Below, piece after piece: positions 28,296-36,660 of a stretch of 64,000 nucleotides of DNA. The stretch comes from Hymenobacter roseosalivarius DSM 11622. Its GTDB lineage: Bacteria > Bacteroidota > Bacteroidia > Cytophagales > Hymenobacteraceae. The notes under the pieces were generated by a model. The model did no database searches and was not told where the DNA came from. It worked only from the letters and a program-made list of their open reading frames with translations. Location of the stretch: contig NZ_FWWW01000091.1 of the NCBI RefSeq assembly GCF_900176135.1, forward strand, positions 186,001 to 250,000, written 5' to 3'. Made by a program: the position numbers and the translations under genes. The stretch's first letter is position 1, and every line of letters begins with the position of its first letter.

Positions 28296-29090
28296 TTACT
28301 CGGCTTTTTTACAAACGATAAAGTTGGAGAGACCAGGAATTGTGATTCCGAGCTTCTTGATCAGATACGTGATTTTAAAATCCAGTAATAACACGCCTTT
28401 TATCAGGTTGTCTTTCACGGGGTTTTCCTCCCAAGCACCGATGCCTTTGGCCGAGTCGGGCTTGGTTTTCTTTTCCAGGAGCACCTGAATAAAGCGCGGC
28501 AACAACAGGGACGAAAAGAAATAGCCTTTCTCCACCACGCGCAGGTTCGACTTCGTGACGGCTTGTTGCAGGCTGTCGTTGGTATAGCGGCGGTAGTGTT
28601 TCAGGAACACATCGTGCGCGCAGAACAGCGACTGAAAAGCGGGTACGGTGATGAAAAACCGGGTATCGGCGGTAATACAGGGGCTCGACTGCAGGTAGCG
28701 CAGAAAGGATACATCGTCGCTGATGTGCTCGATTACGTCCAGCAGCAGCACTACATCGGCCGGGGCGGGCAGGCTCGCGGCGGCACTATCGAGCGACTGA
28801 AACACGCGAATTGGAATATTGGCTTTGGTAAAACGGGCACTATATTCTTCCAGCATTTCCTCGGTAAAGGCCGTATCGACGGCTACAAAGCTGGTGAGGG
28901 GAAGCTTTTTAGATAGCTGTTCAATTAGATAAGTGTCGCCGCAGCCGACGTCCAGAATCGTTATTTTCTGGGTCGTAATAGTGGGAATATGTTCTTTTAA
29001 TAACTGCACAACGACCTCGATGCGGGCCAGCTCCCAGGGGTGGCGGCCAGTTACCTGGTAGTCGGTTAATTGTGCTTCGGTTAAATCCAT
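28296..29090 (-). CDS. Class I SAM-dependent methyltransferase
   Basis: This 264-residue enzyme transfers a methyl group from S-adenosylmethionine to an unknown acceptor. The SAM-binding motif I is ILDVGCGDTYL at about residues 45-55, followed by an acidic end of strand 2 (FVAVDTAF) and motif IV (ADVVLLLDVIEHI). The start at 29090 (MDLTEAQLTDYQ) fits better than one 69 bases upstream. The C-terminal third is unusually hydrophobic (YFFSSLLLPRFIQVLL and GVLLLDFKITYLIKKL), like methyltransferases that work on lipids, glycans or quinones at the membrane. It stands alone next to a strong terminator. Confidence 0.85.
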   Translation of the reverse strand: MDLTEAQLTDYQVTGRHPWELARIEVVVQLLKEHIPTITTQKITILDVGCGDTYLIEQLSKKLPLTSFVAVDTAFTEEMLEEYSARFTKANIPIRVFQSLDSAAASLPAPADVVLLLDVIEHISDDVSFLRYLQSSPCITADTRFFITVPAFQSLFCAHDVFLKHYRRYTNDSLQQAVTKSNLRVVEKGYFFSSLLLPRFIQVLLEKKTKPDSAKGIGAWEENPVKDNLIKGVLLLDFKITYLIKKLGITIPGLSNFIVCKKAE

Positions 29091-29157
29091 TGGTGACGCA
29101 GGTTTCCTGATTGAGCTGGCGGTAAAAGGCCCGCAAGATAGGAAATAGGCAAAGAAC

Positions 29158-29269
29158 ACGATTCCCCAAATCCGTTCTGGAAGCGCCGGGCTACGCCTTC
29201 GCGGGCGGGCTCGCGCTGTACCGCGAGACCCTGACAGACTTCCTGCCTTCTGGGGAGAAGGTGGCTTGA
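29158..29269 (+). other. Short coding-like remnant
   Basis: One plus-strand frame ending at TGA 29267-29269 reads like the C-terminus of a real protein (PKSVLEAPGYAFAGGLALYR, then ETLTDFLPSGEKVA), but there is no start or longer frame upstream. It may be the tail of a lost gene. I cannot identify it. Confidence 0.3.
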
Positions 29270-29315
29270 AAGGAGATTAGAACTTTGCGTAACTTTACCT
29301 AAATCCCTGCATTAC

Positions 29316-29652
29316 ATGAGTCCAAAGCATCTGGACCGCATAGGCACCGTCGGGGTCCTGCTTTTCGGGCTGGGCCTGACGGCGCTAGGATACGGGTCTT
29401 TTGAGTTGTTTGGCGGCTGGACCATGTAGCGTGTTTCAGGTTTTAGTCTTGCTGGCGCTGGCGGGCACTGCTATTTCCTATCGACGAACCCGTAATGGGT
29501 TTTCGTTACTCATCAGTCTGCTTAGCGCCGGATTTATTTTCTATGCTTACTAAATCGATGATTCAGAAGGCTGGGCTACGGGGCTCAACACTGGTATGGG
29601 TGGCTTACTGCTCTCGACGGGCATCAACTTTTATCTTAACAAACGATACAAT
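29316..29652 (+). pseudogene. Broken small hydrophobic membrane protein gene
   Basis: An ATG at 29316 starts MSPKHLDRIGTVGVLLFGL and continues as a transmembrane helix until TAG at 29427. Just after, another frame continues with further helices (VFQVLVLLALAGTAIS, LLISLLSAGFIFYAY) to TAA at 29551, and the same frame then goes on with MGGLLLSTGINFYLNKRYN up to the next gene. The pieces look like one protein of about 110 residues with four helices, interrupted by a frameshift near 29427 and one stop codon. No family is recognised. Confidence 0.55.
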
Positions 29653-29892
29653 ATGACCTGCACGACCCGTAACCTGCCCAACGAAAAGTCGGTGAAATTG
29701 CACTCCCAGATTACCTGCCCAGCCTGCGCGCATCAGAAAGTAGAGGTTATGCCCACTGATGCCTGCCAGTGGTTTTACGAGTGTGAAGGCTGCCACACCG
29801 TGCTCAAGCCCAAGGCCGGGGATTGTTGCGTGTATTGCAGCTATGGCACAATACCGTGCCCACCTATTCAGTCAGGTCAGGCGTGCTGCTAA
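29653..29892 (+). CDS. Small Cys-rich protein with GDCCVYCSYG signature
   Basis: This 79-residue protein starts MTCTTRNLPNEKSVKL. It has two CxxC knuckles (CPACAHQK, CEGCHTVLK) and then GDCCVYCSYGTIPCPPIQ, ending QACC. The arrangement suggests a small metal-binding, zinc-ribbon-like fold. Proteins with the GDCCVxCSYG word are widespread but uncharacterised as far as I know. An open frame extends 57 bases upstream, but that part belongs to the broken membrane gene. A second, frameshifted copy lies at 48290-48528. Confidence 0.75.
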   Translation: MTCTTRNLPNEKSVKLHSQITCPACAHQKVEVMPTDACQWFYECEGCHTVLKPKAGDCCVYCSYGTIPCPPIQSGQACC

Positions 29893-29922
29893 AGGGTATT
29901 GAGCAGTTTGAGAAGCTGCTGT

Positions 29923-32900
29923 TTAAAATACAGTCGCCTCTTCTGTGTCGAAGTAATAAAGAACATGCTGAATATCAGAGTAGCCTAATTGCCGAAAAAG
30001 CCCCCCATACTGCTGGAGCAGGCGGCGGTGTTGGGGTTCGGGTGGGGGAATGCGAAAATCAAGCAATGTGACACGGCCGGGTGCCGGGCCAACTATCGGC
30101 TCAAACACGATGCGGTCGGGCTTGTAGTCCTGGCGCGGCACGCCCCCGACCAGAATCTCGCGCTCCGTCTCGGCCGATACTTCGCGGCTGAAGTAGTGGG
30201 CGAGCTGTGGGTTCTGCACGGTACGGTGGAGCAACTCCAGCAGGGTGTCGCGCTCCTTAGTGCTCACCAGGCCTTCGGCCACGAGGTGAGCAGCCACGCG
30301 CTCCACGTCAGAAGCCAGAATGGTACGGCGCAGGGCGTAATGGAGCTTGCGGCTCCACTCGCGCTGCACCTGCTGGTCGTCAAAATCAAAGACCGTGTTG
30401 GCATGGCGACGCAGGCGCAGGCGTTCTTCCCAGGGCGTGCTGGTGAGGTTGGTGAGGGGATAGTTTTTGGTTTGTAATTTTTGGGTTTTGGTTGCGGGGA
30501 CGGTGTTTTCGGCATCGGCGAGGACGTAGGCCATCTGCTCGTCGTTCCAGCGGGTGGTGCTGAGCAGGTAGCGGTGCAGCAGTTCGGCCACGGTCTTTGC
30601 CTGGTCGGTGGGGGGCATTTCCGGCGCGGCGGCGTGGGCGGAAGGGCTGCTTTTAGTGGCTTTAGGTCGGCGAGAAATTGCGTAGAGGCGATGGCGCGGG
30701 CGGGTAAAGGCCACGTACAACATATTAAGGCCTTCGAGAAAGGTCTTTTCCAGCTCCTCGGTGTACTGCTGAGCCAGCGGCGTGCGCGTCAGGGCTTGCG
30801 TTTGGCTGACAACCGCTATGGGGGGCATTTCCGGCACCGGCTTTTCCTCCTCGCTCAATCGGCCCCAAAGTAGGGTGTTGCGGTGGGGCGTCAGGCTCCA
30901 GTCGGCGAAGGGCACGATGACCACGCCATAGGCTAAGCCCTTGGCTTTGTGAACGGTGGTGATAGTGATGGCGTCGCGGCCGGCGGGGGCGTTGATGCTC
31001 AACGCGCTTTTTTTCTGCTGCCAGTAAGCCAGGAAGTTATTCAGGTTGTTGCCGAAGCGCAGACTAAATTCCAGAGTCAGGTCGAGAAAACGGAACAAGT
31101 ACTCGCTTTCGGCGTTGCGGCCCAGCAGCCCGAACATACCAATGAGGCGCTCGGTGAGCTCATACAGGCCCAGATTGCCGGTTTCGCGCTCCCGCACGTC
31201 GTAGCCCAGGGCGCGCAGCTCGTCGAAGAAGGGGAGGGCTTTCTCATCGTTGGCCAGCTCGGCGATATGGCGGGCGCGGGCCGGTGTGGGGGGCAAATGC
31301 CGCACAACTTTATCCACCAGCAGCAAAGCTTCCGCCCGCGCCAGCGTATCGGCCGGCTGGTTCAGCACCCGAAACACGGCCACCAGCAGATTCACCACTT
31401 CCGCGAATTCCAGGGAAAGCGAATCGGCCGAGATAATGGCGTACCCGCGCTCCTTCAGAAACTTGGCCACCCGTCGGCTGCTGTCGCGGCGGCGGCAGAG
31501 CACGGCAATATCCTGAAGGCGAAACCCATCGGCCAGGGCTTGCTCTACGAGCTGTAGGGTGAGGTAGAGGGTGCTTTCCTCGTAATCGAGCAGGTGTGTG
31601 AGGGGCAGGCCGGGTAGGGGTTCGTCAGAGTAGGTGCCGGTGGCGGGCGAGTAGCGGCGGGCGGGGGCAGCGTCTTCGGTGAAGAGCAGCTCGACGTGGC
31701 CCAACGAAGCCTCACCCCCCCGGCCCCCCTCTCCTGCGGAGAGGGGGGAGCCTGACGACTGCTGCTGAGTTGAATCCTTGGCTTGCGCTGGCTCAAACAC
31801 ACTATTACTTGTCATTGTGATTGCATTGGCAACCACGTGCGGCAGCAGACCGGCTAAAGCTTCCTGAATAAGGCTTAGAACCGTCGGTAAGTCATTTATA
31901 ACTTCCTCGTTAGGGAATCGAAGGACTCGATAGCCTAATTGATTTAACTCGTAGGTGCGGCCTGTATCATACTCAGCCTGAGTTACTTCGGTGTGAACGT
32001 CGCCATCCACTTCTACTACCAGCATTTTGGCAATACACACAAAATCTACGATGAAGGAGTTGATAACGTGCTGCCGCCGAAACTTCTCGCCTAGCTTTTG
32101 ATTACGCAACGCCTGCCAAAGCACGTTTTCGGCCTCCGTCGGATTAGACCGCATCTCTCTAGAAAAAGCCGCCGTCTTTTCCCAGTTCTTGAAGTCAGCA
32201 GTCAGCACATACTCACCAACCGCCCCTTCACCACTGTTGCGGGTAGTACCAATAGTAGTTTCAGCACCAGTACCAGTACCAGCACCAGCATCAATTACAG
32301 CATCAATGTCATCCCGATCCTGAACATCGTCAGAAGTAACCCCAGCCGAACCATGAGAAGAACCCGTTGCAGTCGTCAGTCTCCCCCCTCTCCGCGGGAG
32401 AGGGGGGCAGGGGGGGTGGGGCAATCGTTGGGGAGCCACCTGCCCAAACTCCGCATCATAAATGCCCCCCACTAGCGGCAGCCCCGCATGCCCCTTACTC
32501 ACAAACTCAAAAAACGAGTTATTAAACTCAATAATCCCCGCCTCCGACCGATAATTCACGTTCAGATTCTGTGGCTCCAACGCCTGATCCAGCGTAAAAT
32601 ACCGATCCTCCAATAACCCGCGCAGCTCGTCATCAGCCACGCGGCCGTACAGATACTCCGTCTCTTTCTTGTGCAGGCGCAGAATCTGCTCCATCTCGCC
32701 GCCCCGCCAGCGGTAGATGGCCTGCTTGGCGTCGCCCACGGCCAGACTCAGATTGCCCCCCGACACCGCATTCTCGACCAGCGGCAGTAGGTTGTTCCAC
32801 TGCAGCACCGATGTGTCCTGAAACTCATCAATCAGCAGATGCAGGTACCGCTCGCCCAGGCGCTCGTAGAGAAACGGCACCGGCTCGCGCAGCACGATGC

Positions 32901-34065
32901 TGGCAATGCGGCGGTTGAATTCGGCTATGAGCACCACGCCTCGCTCGCGGCTGAGCTGATCCACGGCCTTGCTTAGCTCGCTCAGCAGCGACACGTGAAA
33001 CAGGTAGGGCATCATGCCGCTCACCAAAATATAGTCGGGCAGGAGGGTGGCGCGCAGGGTTTCCAGCTCCACGAAGGCATCCGTCAGGTCCGACTTTACG
33101 GCGTCGACGCGCTGCTTGTCGGCGGCGGTTTTTACTTTGCCGCTGTACCATTTGTCCTGCTCCAGGGTGGCGCGCACGTAGCTGTTGGCCTCCTTATCGG
33201 GCTGCAGGCGCTCGTCCCATTTCGTGAAGTAGCCGATGACGCCATTCTTGCCCTGGTATAAGTCGGCGTCGGTTACGCCGGCCGCGTCGAGGGTGACGAG
33301 GGCTCGGGTTGCCACGGCTTGCACTTGCTGCTCAATGGCTTCCTTGCGCTGACGCAGGTTCTCGTGGAGGCGGCGGTAATCCTGGAGCGACATCTTCTGG
33401 AGCTGCTCCACGGCCTCGTGCACGGGCTCGGAGAGCAGGAAGCGGCCAAACTGTACCAGCTCGTCGGGCAGGGTGTTCCAGCTGCGGCCTTCCTCGGCCT
33501 TGCTCAGTGCGTAGTCGGCCAGGGAGCGGGAGAGCAGGGCCGCGTTGGGGTCACGGTTTACTTTGTCGAGGAGCAGGGCCACGGCGCTTTGCAGCACCGC
33601 GTCGCCGTCCAGCTCCACCTCAAAGGTGGCGGGCAGGCCCAGCTCCCGCGTGAAGGCCTGCACAATGCGCTGCACAAACGAGTCGATGGTGCTGACAGCA
33701 AAATCAGCGTAGTGGTACAGCACCAGTCGAAACGTGGCCGCCGCCCGCCGCCGCAGCTCCTGTTCTTGCTCCTGGGGCGTACCGGCGAGGCGCGAAAACT
33801 GCCCCTCGGCTGCCAGCTCCGCCGCAATGTCGCGCAGCAGCGCATCTTCCTGATTCTCTGCTGTGGGGTAGGCAAACCGCCGCAACGCCCCAATAATGCG
33901 CTCTTTCATCTCCCCGGCCGCGTCGTTAGTAAACGTAATAGCCAGAATGCTCTTGAAGTACGCCGGATCATCGGACCCCAGCGCCAGCTTCAGGTATTCC
34001 TTGGTCAGCTGATAGGTTTTGCCGGAGCCGGCAGACGAGGAATAGATGCGGAAGGTGGCGGGCAT
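29923..34065 (-). CDS. AddA/RecB-like UvrD-family helicase with an inserted DUF559 endonuclease domain
   Basis: This 1,380-residue protein is a superfamily 1 DNA helicase of the AddA type, used in double-strand break repair with an AddB partner that is not in this window. Walker A is SSAGSGKT at 10-17; Walker B reads LIDEFQDTS; motif III is GDAKQAIYRWRGGE; motif IV ends in NVNYRSEAGIIEFNNS; motif V is ITTVHKAKGLAYG. The C-terminal nuclease region (YKPDRIVFEP, VTLLDFRIP, HRRLLQQYGG) resembles RecB nucleases but has Arg where the catalytic Lys of D-x-K is expected. Residues about 545-789 are foreign: low-complexity linkers plus a DUF559 domain at about 620-740, with VDFVC and VVEVDGDVH as its PD-(D/E)XK core. 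Without this insert the length would be near 1,136, normal for the family. Confidence 0.9.
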   Translation of the reverse strand: MPATFRIYSSSAGSGKTYQLTKEYLKLALGSDDPAYFKSILAITFTNDAAGEMKERIIGALRRFAYPTAENQEDALLRDIAAELAAEGQFSRLAGTPQEQEQELRRRAAATFRLVLYHYADFAVSTIDSFVQRIVQAFTRELGLPATFEVELDGDAVLQSAVALLLDKVNRDPNAALLSRSLADYALSKAEEGRSWNTLPDELVQFGRFLLSEPVHEAVEQLQKMSLQDYRRLHENLRQRKEAIEQQVQAVATRALVTLDAAGVTDADLYQGKNGVIGYFTKWDERLQPDKEANSYVRATLEQDKWYSGKVKTAADKQRVDAVKSDLTDAFVELETLRATLLPDYILVSGMMPYLFHVSLLSELSKAVDQLSRERGVVLIAEFNRRIASIVLREPVPFLYERLGERYLHLLIDEFQDTSVLQWNNLLPLVENAVSGGNLSLAVGDAKQAIYRWRGGEMEQILRLHKKETEYLYGRVADDELRGLLEDRYFTLDQALEPQNLNVNYRSEAGIIEFNNSFFEFVSKGHAGLPLVGGIYDAEFGQVAPQRLPHPPCPPLPRRGGRLTTATGSSHGSAGVTSDDVQDRDDIDAVIDAGAGTGTGAETTIGTTRNSGEGAVGEYVLTADFKNWEKTAAFSREMRSNPTEAENVLWQALRNQKLGEKFRRQHVINSFIVDFVCIAKMLVVEVDGDVHTEVTQAEYDTGRTYELNQLGYRVLRFPNEEVINDLPTVLSLIQEALAGLLPHVVANAITMTSNSVFEPAQAKDSTQQQSSGSPLSAGEGGRGGEASLGHVELLFTEDAAPARRYSPATGTYSDEPLPGLPLTHLLDYEESTLYLTLQLVEQALADGFRLQDIAVLCRRRDSSRRVAKFLKERGYAIISADSLSLEFAEVVNLLVAVFRVLNQPADTLARAEALLLVDKVVRHLPPTPARARHIAELANDEKALPFFDELRALGYDVRERETGNLGLYELTERLIGMFGLLGRNAESEYLFRFLDLTLEFSLRFGNNLNNFLAYWQQKKSALSINAPAGRDAITITTVHKAKGLAYGVVIVPFADWSLTPHRNTLLWGRLSEEEKPVPEMPPIAVVSQTQALTRTPLAQQYTEELEKTFLEGLNMLYVAFTRPRHRLYAISRRPKATKSSPSAHAAAPEMPPTDQAKTVAELLHRYLLSTTRWNDEQMAYVLADAENTVPATKTQKLQTKNYPLTNLTSTPWEERLRLRRHANTVFDFDDQQVQREWSRKLHYALRRTILASDVERVAAHLVAEGLVSTKERDTLLELLHRTVQNPQLAHYFSREVSAETEREILVGGVPRQDYKPDRIVFEPIVGPAPGRVTLLDFRIPPPEPQHRRLLQQYGGLFRQLGYSDIQHVLYYFDTEEATVF
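31700..32432 (-). mobile_element. Endonuclease cassette (DUF559) with 51-base terminal inverted repeats, inserted in frame in the helicase gene
   Basis: Bases 31710-31760 and 32371-32421 are inverted repeats matching at 47 of 51 positions. Each arm contains its own palindrome (CCCCTCTCC, four bases or so, GGAGAGGGG). The match can be extended loosely to CCCAACGA at 31700-31707 and TCGTTGGG at 32425-32432. Between them, on the helicase strand, lies a Vsr-like DUF559 endonuclease domain beginning FKNWEKTAAFSREMRSNPTE. The helicase frame stays open across all of it. The linker (DAGAGTGTGAETTIGTT) derives from a simple repeat near 32260-32300. A related single arm is present at 63557-63588. I found no clear target duplication. 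Confidence 0.8.
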
Positions 34066-34104
34066 TTGGGGGAGGATCAGAGGGCAGTTTTGCGAAAGTA
34101 AGGT

Positions 34105-34855
34105 TTAAGCGATAGTAAGAAGCTGTTTGAGGTAGCAGAATTTAAGCACTCTTCGGATGTTTGCTAGGGCAATCCACGCGTTGGCGTGGTGCAAGCCTCG
34201 GTCGTATTCCTTTGATAATCTACGGTTAGCGCTGAGCCAGGCAAAGGTGCGCTCGACAATCCAGCGCCAGGCATGGATGCAACAGTTCGTTTTTTCCACC
34301 AGCACATGGGTCGGTTTCTCGACCCGGATGCCGTAGTGCTGGGCCAGGTGCTCGCGAAAGACGTCGTTAAACGAGTTGTCGACGAAAATGACTTGTACTT
34401 GCCCCAACAGCTCCCGCACAGCCGCCACTTCGTCCCAGAAGGCAATGGCCGCCGGCCCGTCGACCGTATCAGCCGGCAATACGCGGCTGGCCAGCACGTG
34501 GCCCAGCGTATCGGTTAGGACCCGGCGTTTGCGCCCCTTGACCAGCTTGCCCGCGTCGAAGCCCACGGTCGTCCCGGTGGCCGTGGCCGCGTTCTTCACG
34601 CTTTGCGTGTCGAGGATGACGACGCTGGGCCAGGCTTTTTTTCGGCCTGTTCCCGGCTGCTCACGTTCAAACAAGTACTGACCCGCTGTCAGGTGCCATC
34701 GGCTTCCCATTTGGCAAAATACCAGTAGACCGTGCCCCAGGGCGGTAAATTACCCGGCAAATCCCGCCACACGCACCCATTTTTAAGCACGTACAAAATG
34801 GCATTCACCATGTCCACCAGCGGCCGGGCAGGCGACGCAGCCGGGGCGAGGTGCC
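34105..34855 (-). mobile_element. IS5-family transposase remnant, frameshifted and 5' truncated
   Basis: Two pieces of a DDE transposase of the IS5 group are present on the minus strand. The N-terminal piece (RPLVDMVNAILYVLKNGCVW, RDLPGNLPPWGTVYWYFAKW) ends at a TGA after EADGT, where Trp is expected. The C-terminal piece reads in a shifted frame from QYLFEREQPGTGRKK through VVILDTQSVKNAATATG, FVDNSFND and WIVERTFAWLSANRRL, which supply the DDE residues. Homology at the 5' side begins only around APAASPARPLVDM, so the first 25-30 codons and that end of the element are missing. No matching terminal repeats were found. It abuts a truncated lipoprotein gene at about 34855. Confidence 0.85.
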
Positions 34856-35137
34856 TTCGTCCGTCATTACTTGCAGCTCGTAGGCCTGGGCGCCGGGGTA
34901 AGTATTCCAGCAAAGCTGCCAATGGGTAGACCAGGAAATTTGCCCCCCAGGCATGGGTTTTACCTCATCGTGCAGGGTGGTAACTAAGCCGGAAACGGGT
35001 AGCAAGGCGGGCGTCTCAAGCCGTGTTGACGACGCTTGCTGGCATCCAGCCAACGCCAACAAACACAAAACGCCCAACACCTGGCGCCCATCAGGACGCC
35101 AGGTGTTTTTGATGGGAAATACGTAACTGCTTACCAC
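34856..35137 (-). pseudogene. Lipoprotein gene truncated at the IS5 remnant
   Basis: The frame encodes a lipoprotein signal (VLGVLCLLALAGC) and about 55 mature residues, including GQISWSTHWQLCWNTYPGAQ and AYELQVMTDEG, which resemble a fibronectin-like fold. Similarity stops at about 34855, where the transposase sequence begins. The start could be GTG at 35137 or GTG at 35080; the second gives a more usual signal length and lies at the end of a hairpin. The 3' part of the gene was not found. Confidence 0.6.
35076..35107. terminator. Perfect 11-base stem hairpin
   Basis: AACACCTGGCG (35076-35086) and CGCCAGGTGTT (35097-35107) pair perfectly around a 10-base loop and are followed by TTT on the plus strand. 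It lies 24 bases beyond the end of the minus-strand hexapeptide gene and probably ends that transcript, although the T-tract is on the plus side. Confidence 0.6.
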
Positions 35138-36506
35138 TCCACGGGTCCGAAAAGGGCATTATTGACATAGATTACCTTATCCGGAATCGTAGTGCCCGGC
35201 GCCACGTCGGTGTTCATAATGGCGCTTTTGCGGCCTATGACAGCGCCCCGCCCAATTTTGGAGCGAAACACCACGGCCTGACTTCTCAGCCACACGTTGT
35301 CTTCCAAAATGGTGGGCTCGTTGTCGCCGCCACCCTCCAAGGGCCGACGGCCGCCGCCGTGCACAATCACCCGCTCGTCGTAACGGATGTTGTTGCCGGC
35401 TACGACGGGCGTTTCTTCCAGCGCATGAAAAATAACATTGTTGCCCATGCTGGTGATGGTGCCGATGGTAAACGGCTCGCCCTCATCGGCGCGCAAGGAA
35501 ATTTCCTGGCCCTGCACCCGCCGCAGCTGAGCCGCGGTATTCGTCAGGCGCACTTTTCCGATAATACGGTTGGGGAAGCCCGGCAGGCGGGTGGGCACAC
35601 CGGCTAGCTCGGGCAGGTCGCGGTCGGGGTTGAAGGACGTGTTGCCGGGGTCGAGGCTGATGCCCCGCACGTTAGAAGGATTGTCGCGAAACAGGCGGGT
35701 GTACTCACGGGCAAAAGCCTCGTTGACTTCAATAACCGCCTCATTGAAAGCGACATCGGCCTCCGTAATCCTGCGCACTTTGCCCAGGCTTAGGTCATCG
35801 GCTTCGGCTTGGGTGGTGATGTTCTTGCCGGGCATGGTCATGTAGCCGCTGCGCAAACGCACGCCGGGCCCTACCCGCGAGAGGGCGGAGAGGCCGGTAT
35901 TTTTTCCAGAATAGCCCCATCGACTTCGCTGCCGAAGCTCAGGAATACCTCATGGTCGGAGTCGGGGTAGGAGGGAATGGTGGTGCCTTCTAGGCCGATG
36001 CGGGCGGGGCCCTTCACCATGGAGCCGTGGGCTAAGATGACGCGCTTGCCGATTTCTACCCCCTCAATTCCCAGCGCCTCCACTTAACGCTGGCTTGCCG
36101 CGTCGCGCGGAGCCTCGGCCATCACCGTGACATTGTCCTGGAGGTTGGTTCCTTCCTCAATCCTAACCTCTCCCCGTTCGCCCTTGCCGCCGCTGGCGAG
36201 CAGGCGGGCAAAGGGGCCAATGTACACGTGGGGCCCAATGAGAATGGCTTCGTCGCCGGTGATGGTGGCAGTAGGGTCAATAAAGCTGGCTGATTCGGCC
36301 GGGGCCGTGGCGGGCAGCACGGGCCGATTGCGTTGGGTAGGATGCGCACCGCCCTCATTTGGCTCAAAGCCAATACCACCGCCTTCCTCAGCGCAGGAGT
36401 TCAGACTAAGTAGGCCAACGGTAGCAAGCAATACGGTCGCAAAGCGGCGCCTACCGCCGCTTATTGTAGGAGTGGCGGCCACAGGCCGTGGAGTAGAGAA
36501 GCTCAT
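35131..36506 (-). pseudogene. Hexapeptide-repeat (left-handed beta-helix) lipoprotein, broken
   Basis: The gene would encode a secreted lipoprotein with a left-handed beta-helix like gamma-carbonic anhydrases and acyltransferases. The start at 36506 gives a lipoprotein signal ending LLSLNSC. Hexapeptide-type runs are visible in ILIGPHVYIGPFARL, VEIGKRVILAHGSMVKGPA and NVWLRSQAVVFRSKIGRGAV. Two lesions break it: a TAA at 36084-36086 between AASQR and VEALGIEG in the same frame, and a one-base loss in the A-run near 35908-35915, after which the frame resumes as GLSALSRVGPGVRLRSGYM. Adding one A restores the reading. Catalytic activity cannot be judged. Confidence 0.8.
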
Positions 36507-36660
36507 GGGTTTGGTGTAAGGTGGAAAGAGATGAGAACCAGGGCACTGCGCATTACCCAAGTCAGCTAGACGCTCGTTCTTGCTTCCCCTTACAGCCGAC
36601 ACCAAGTATTTTTCCAGCGCCCCGGCCAACCGTGCAAACAGCTGCGGGGAACTAGTGCTG

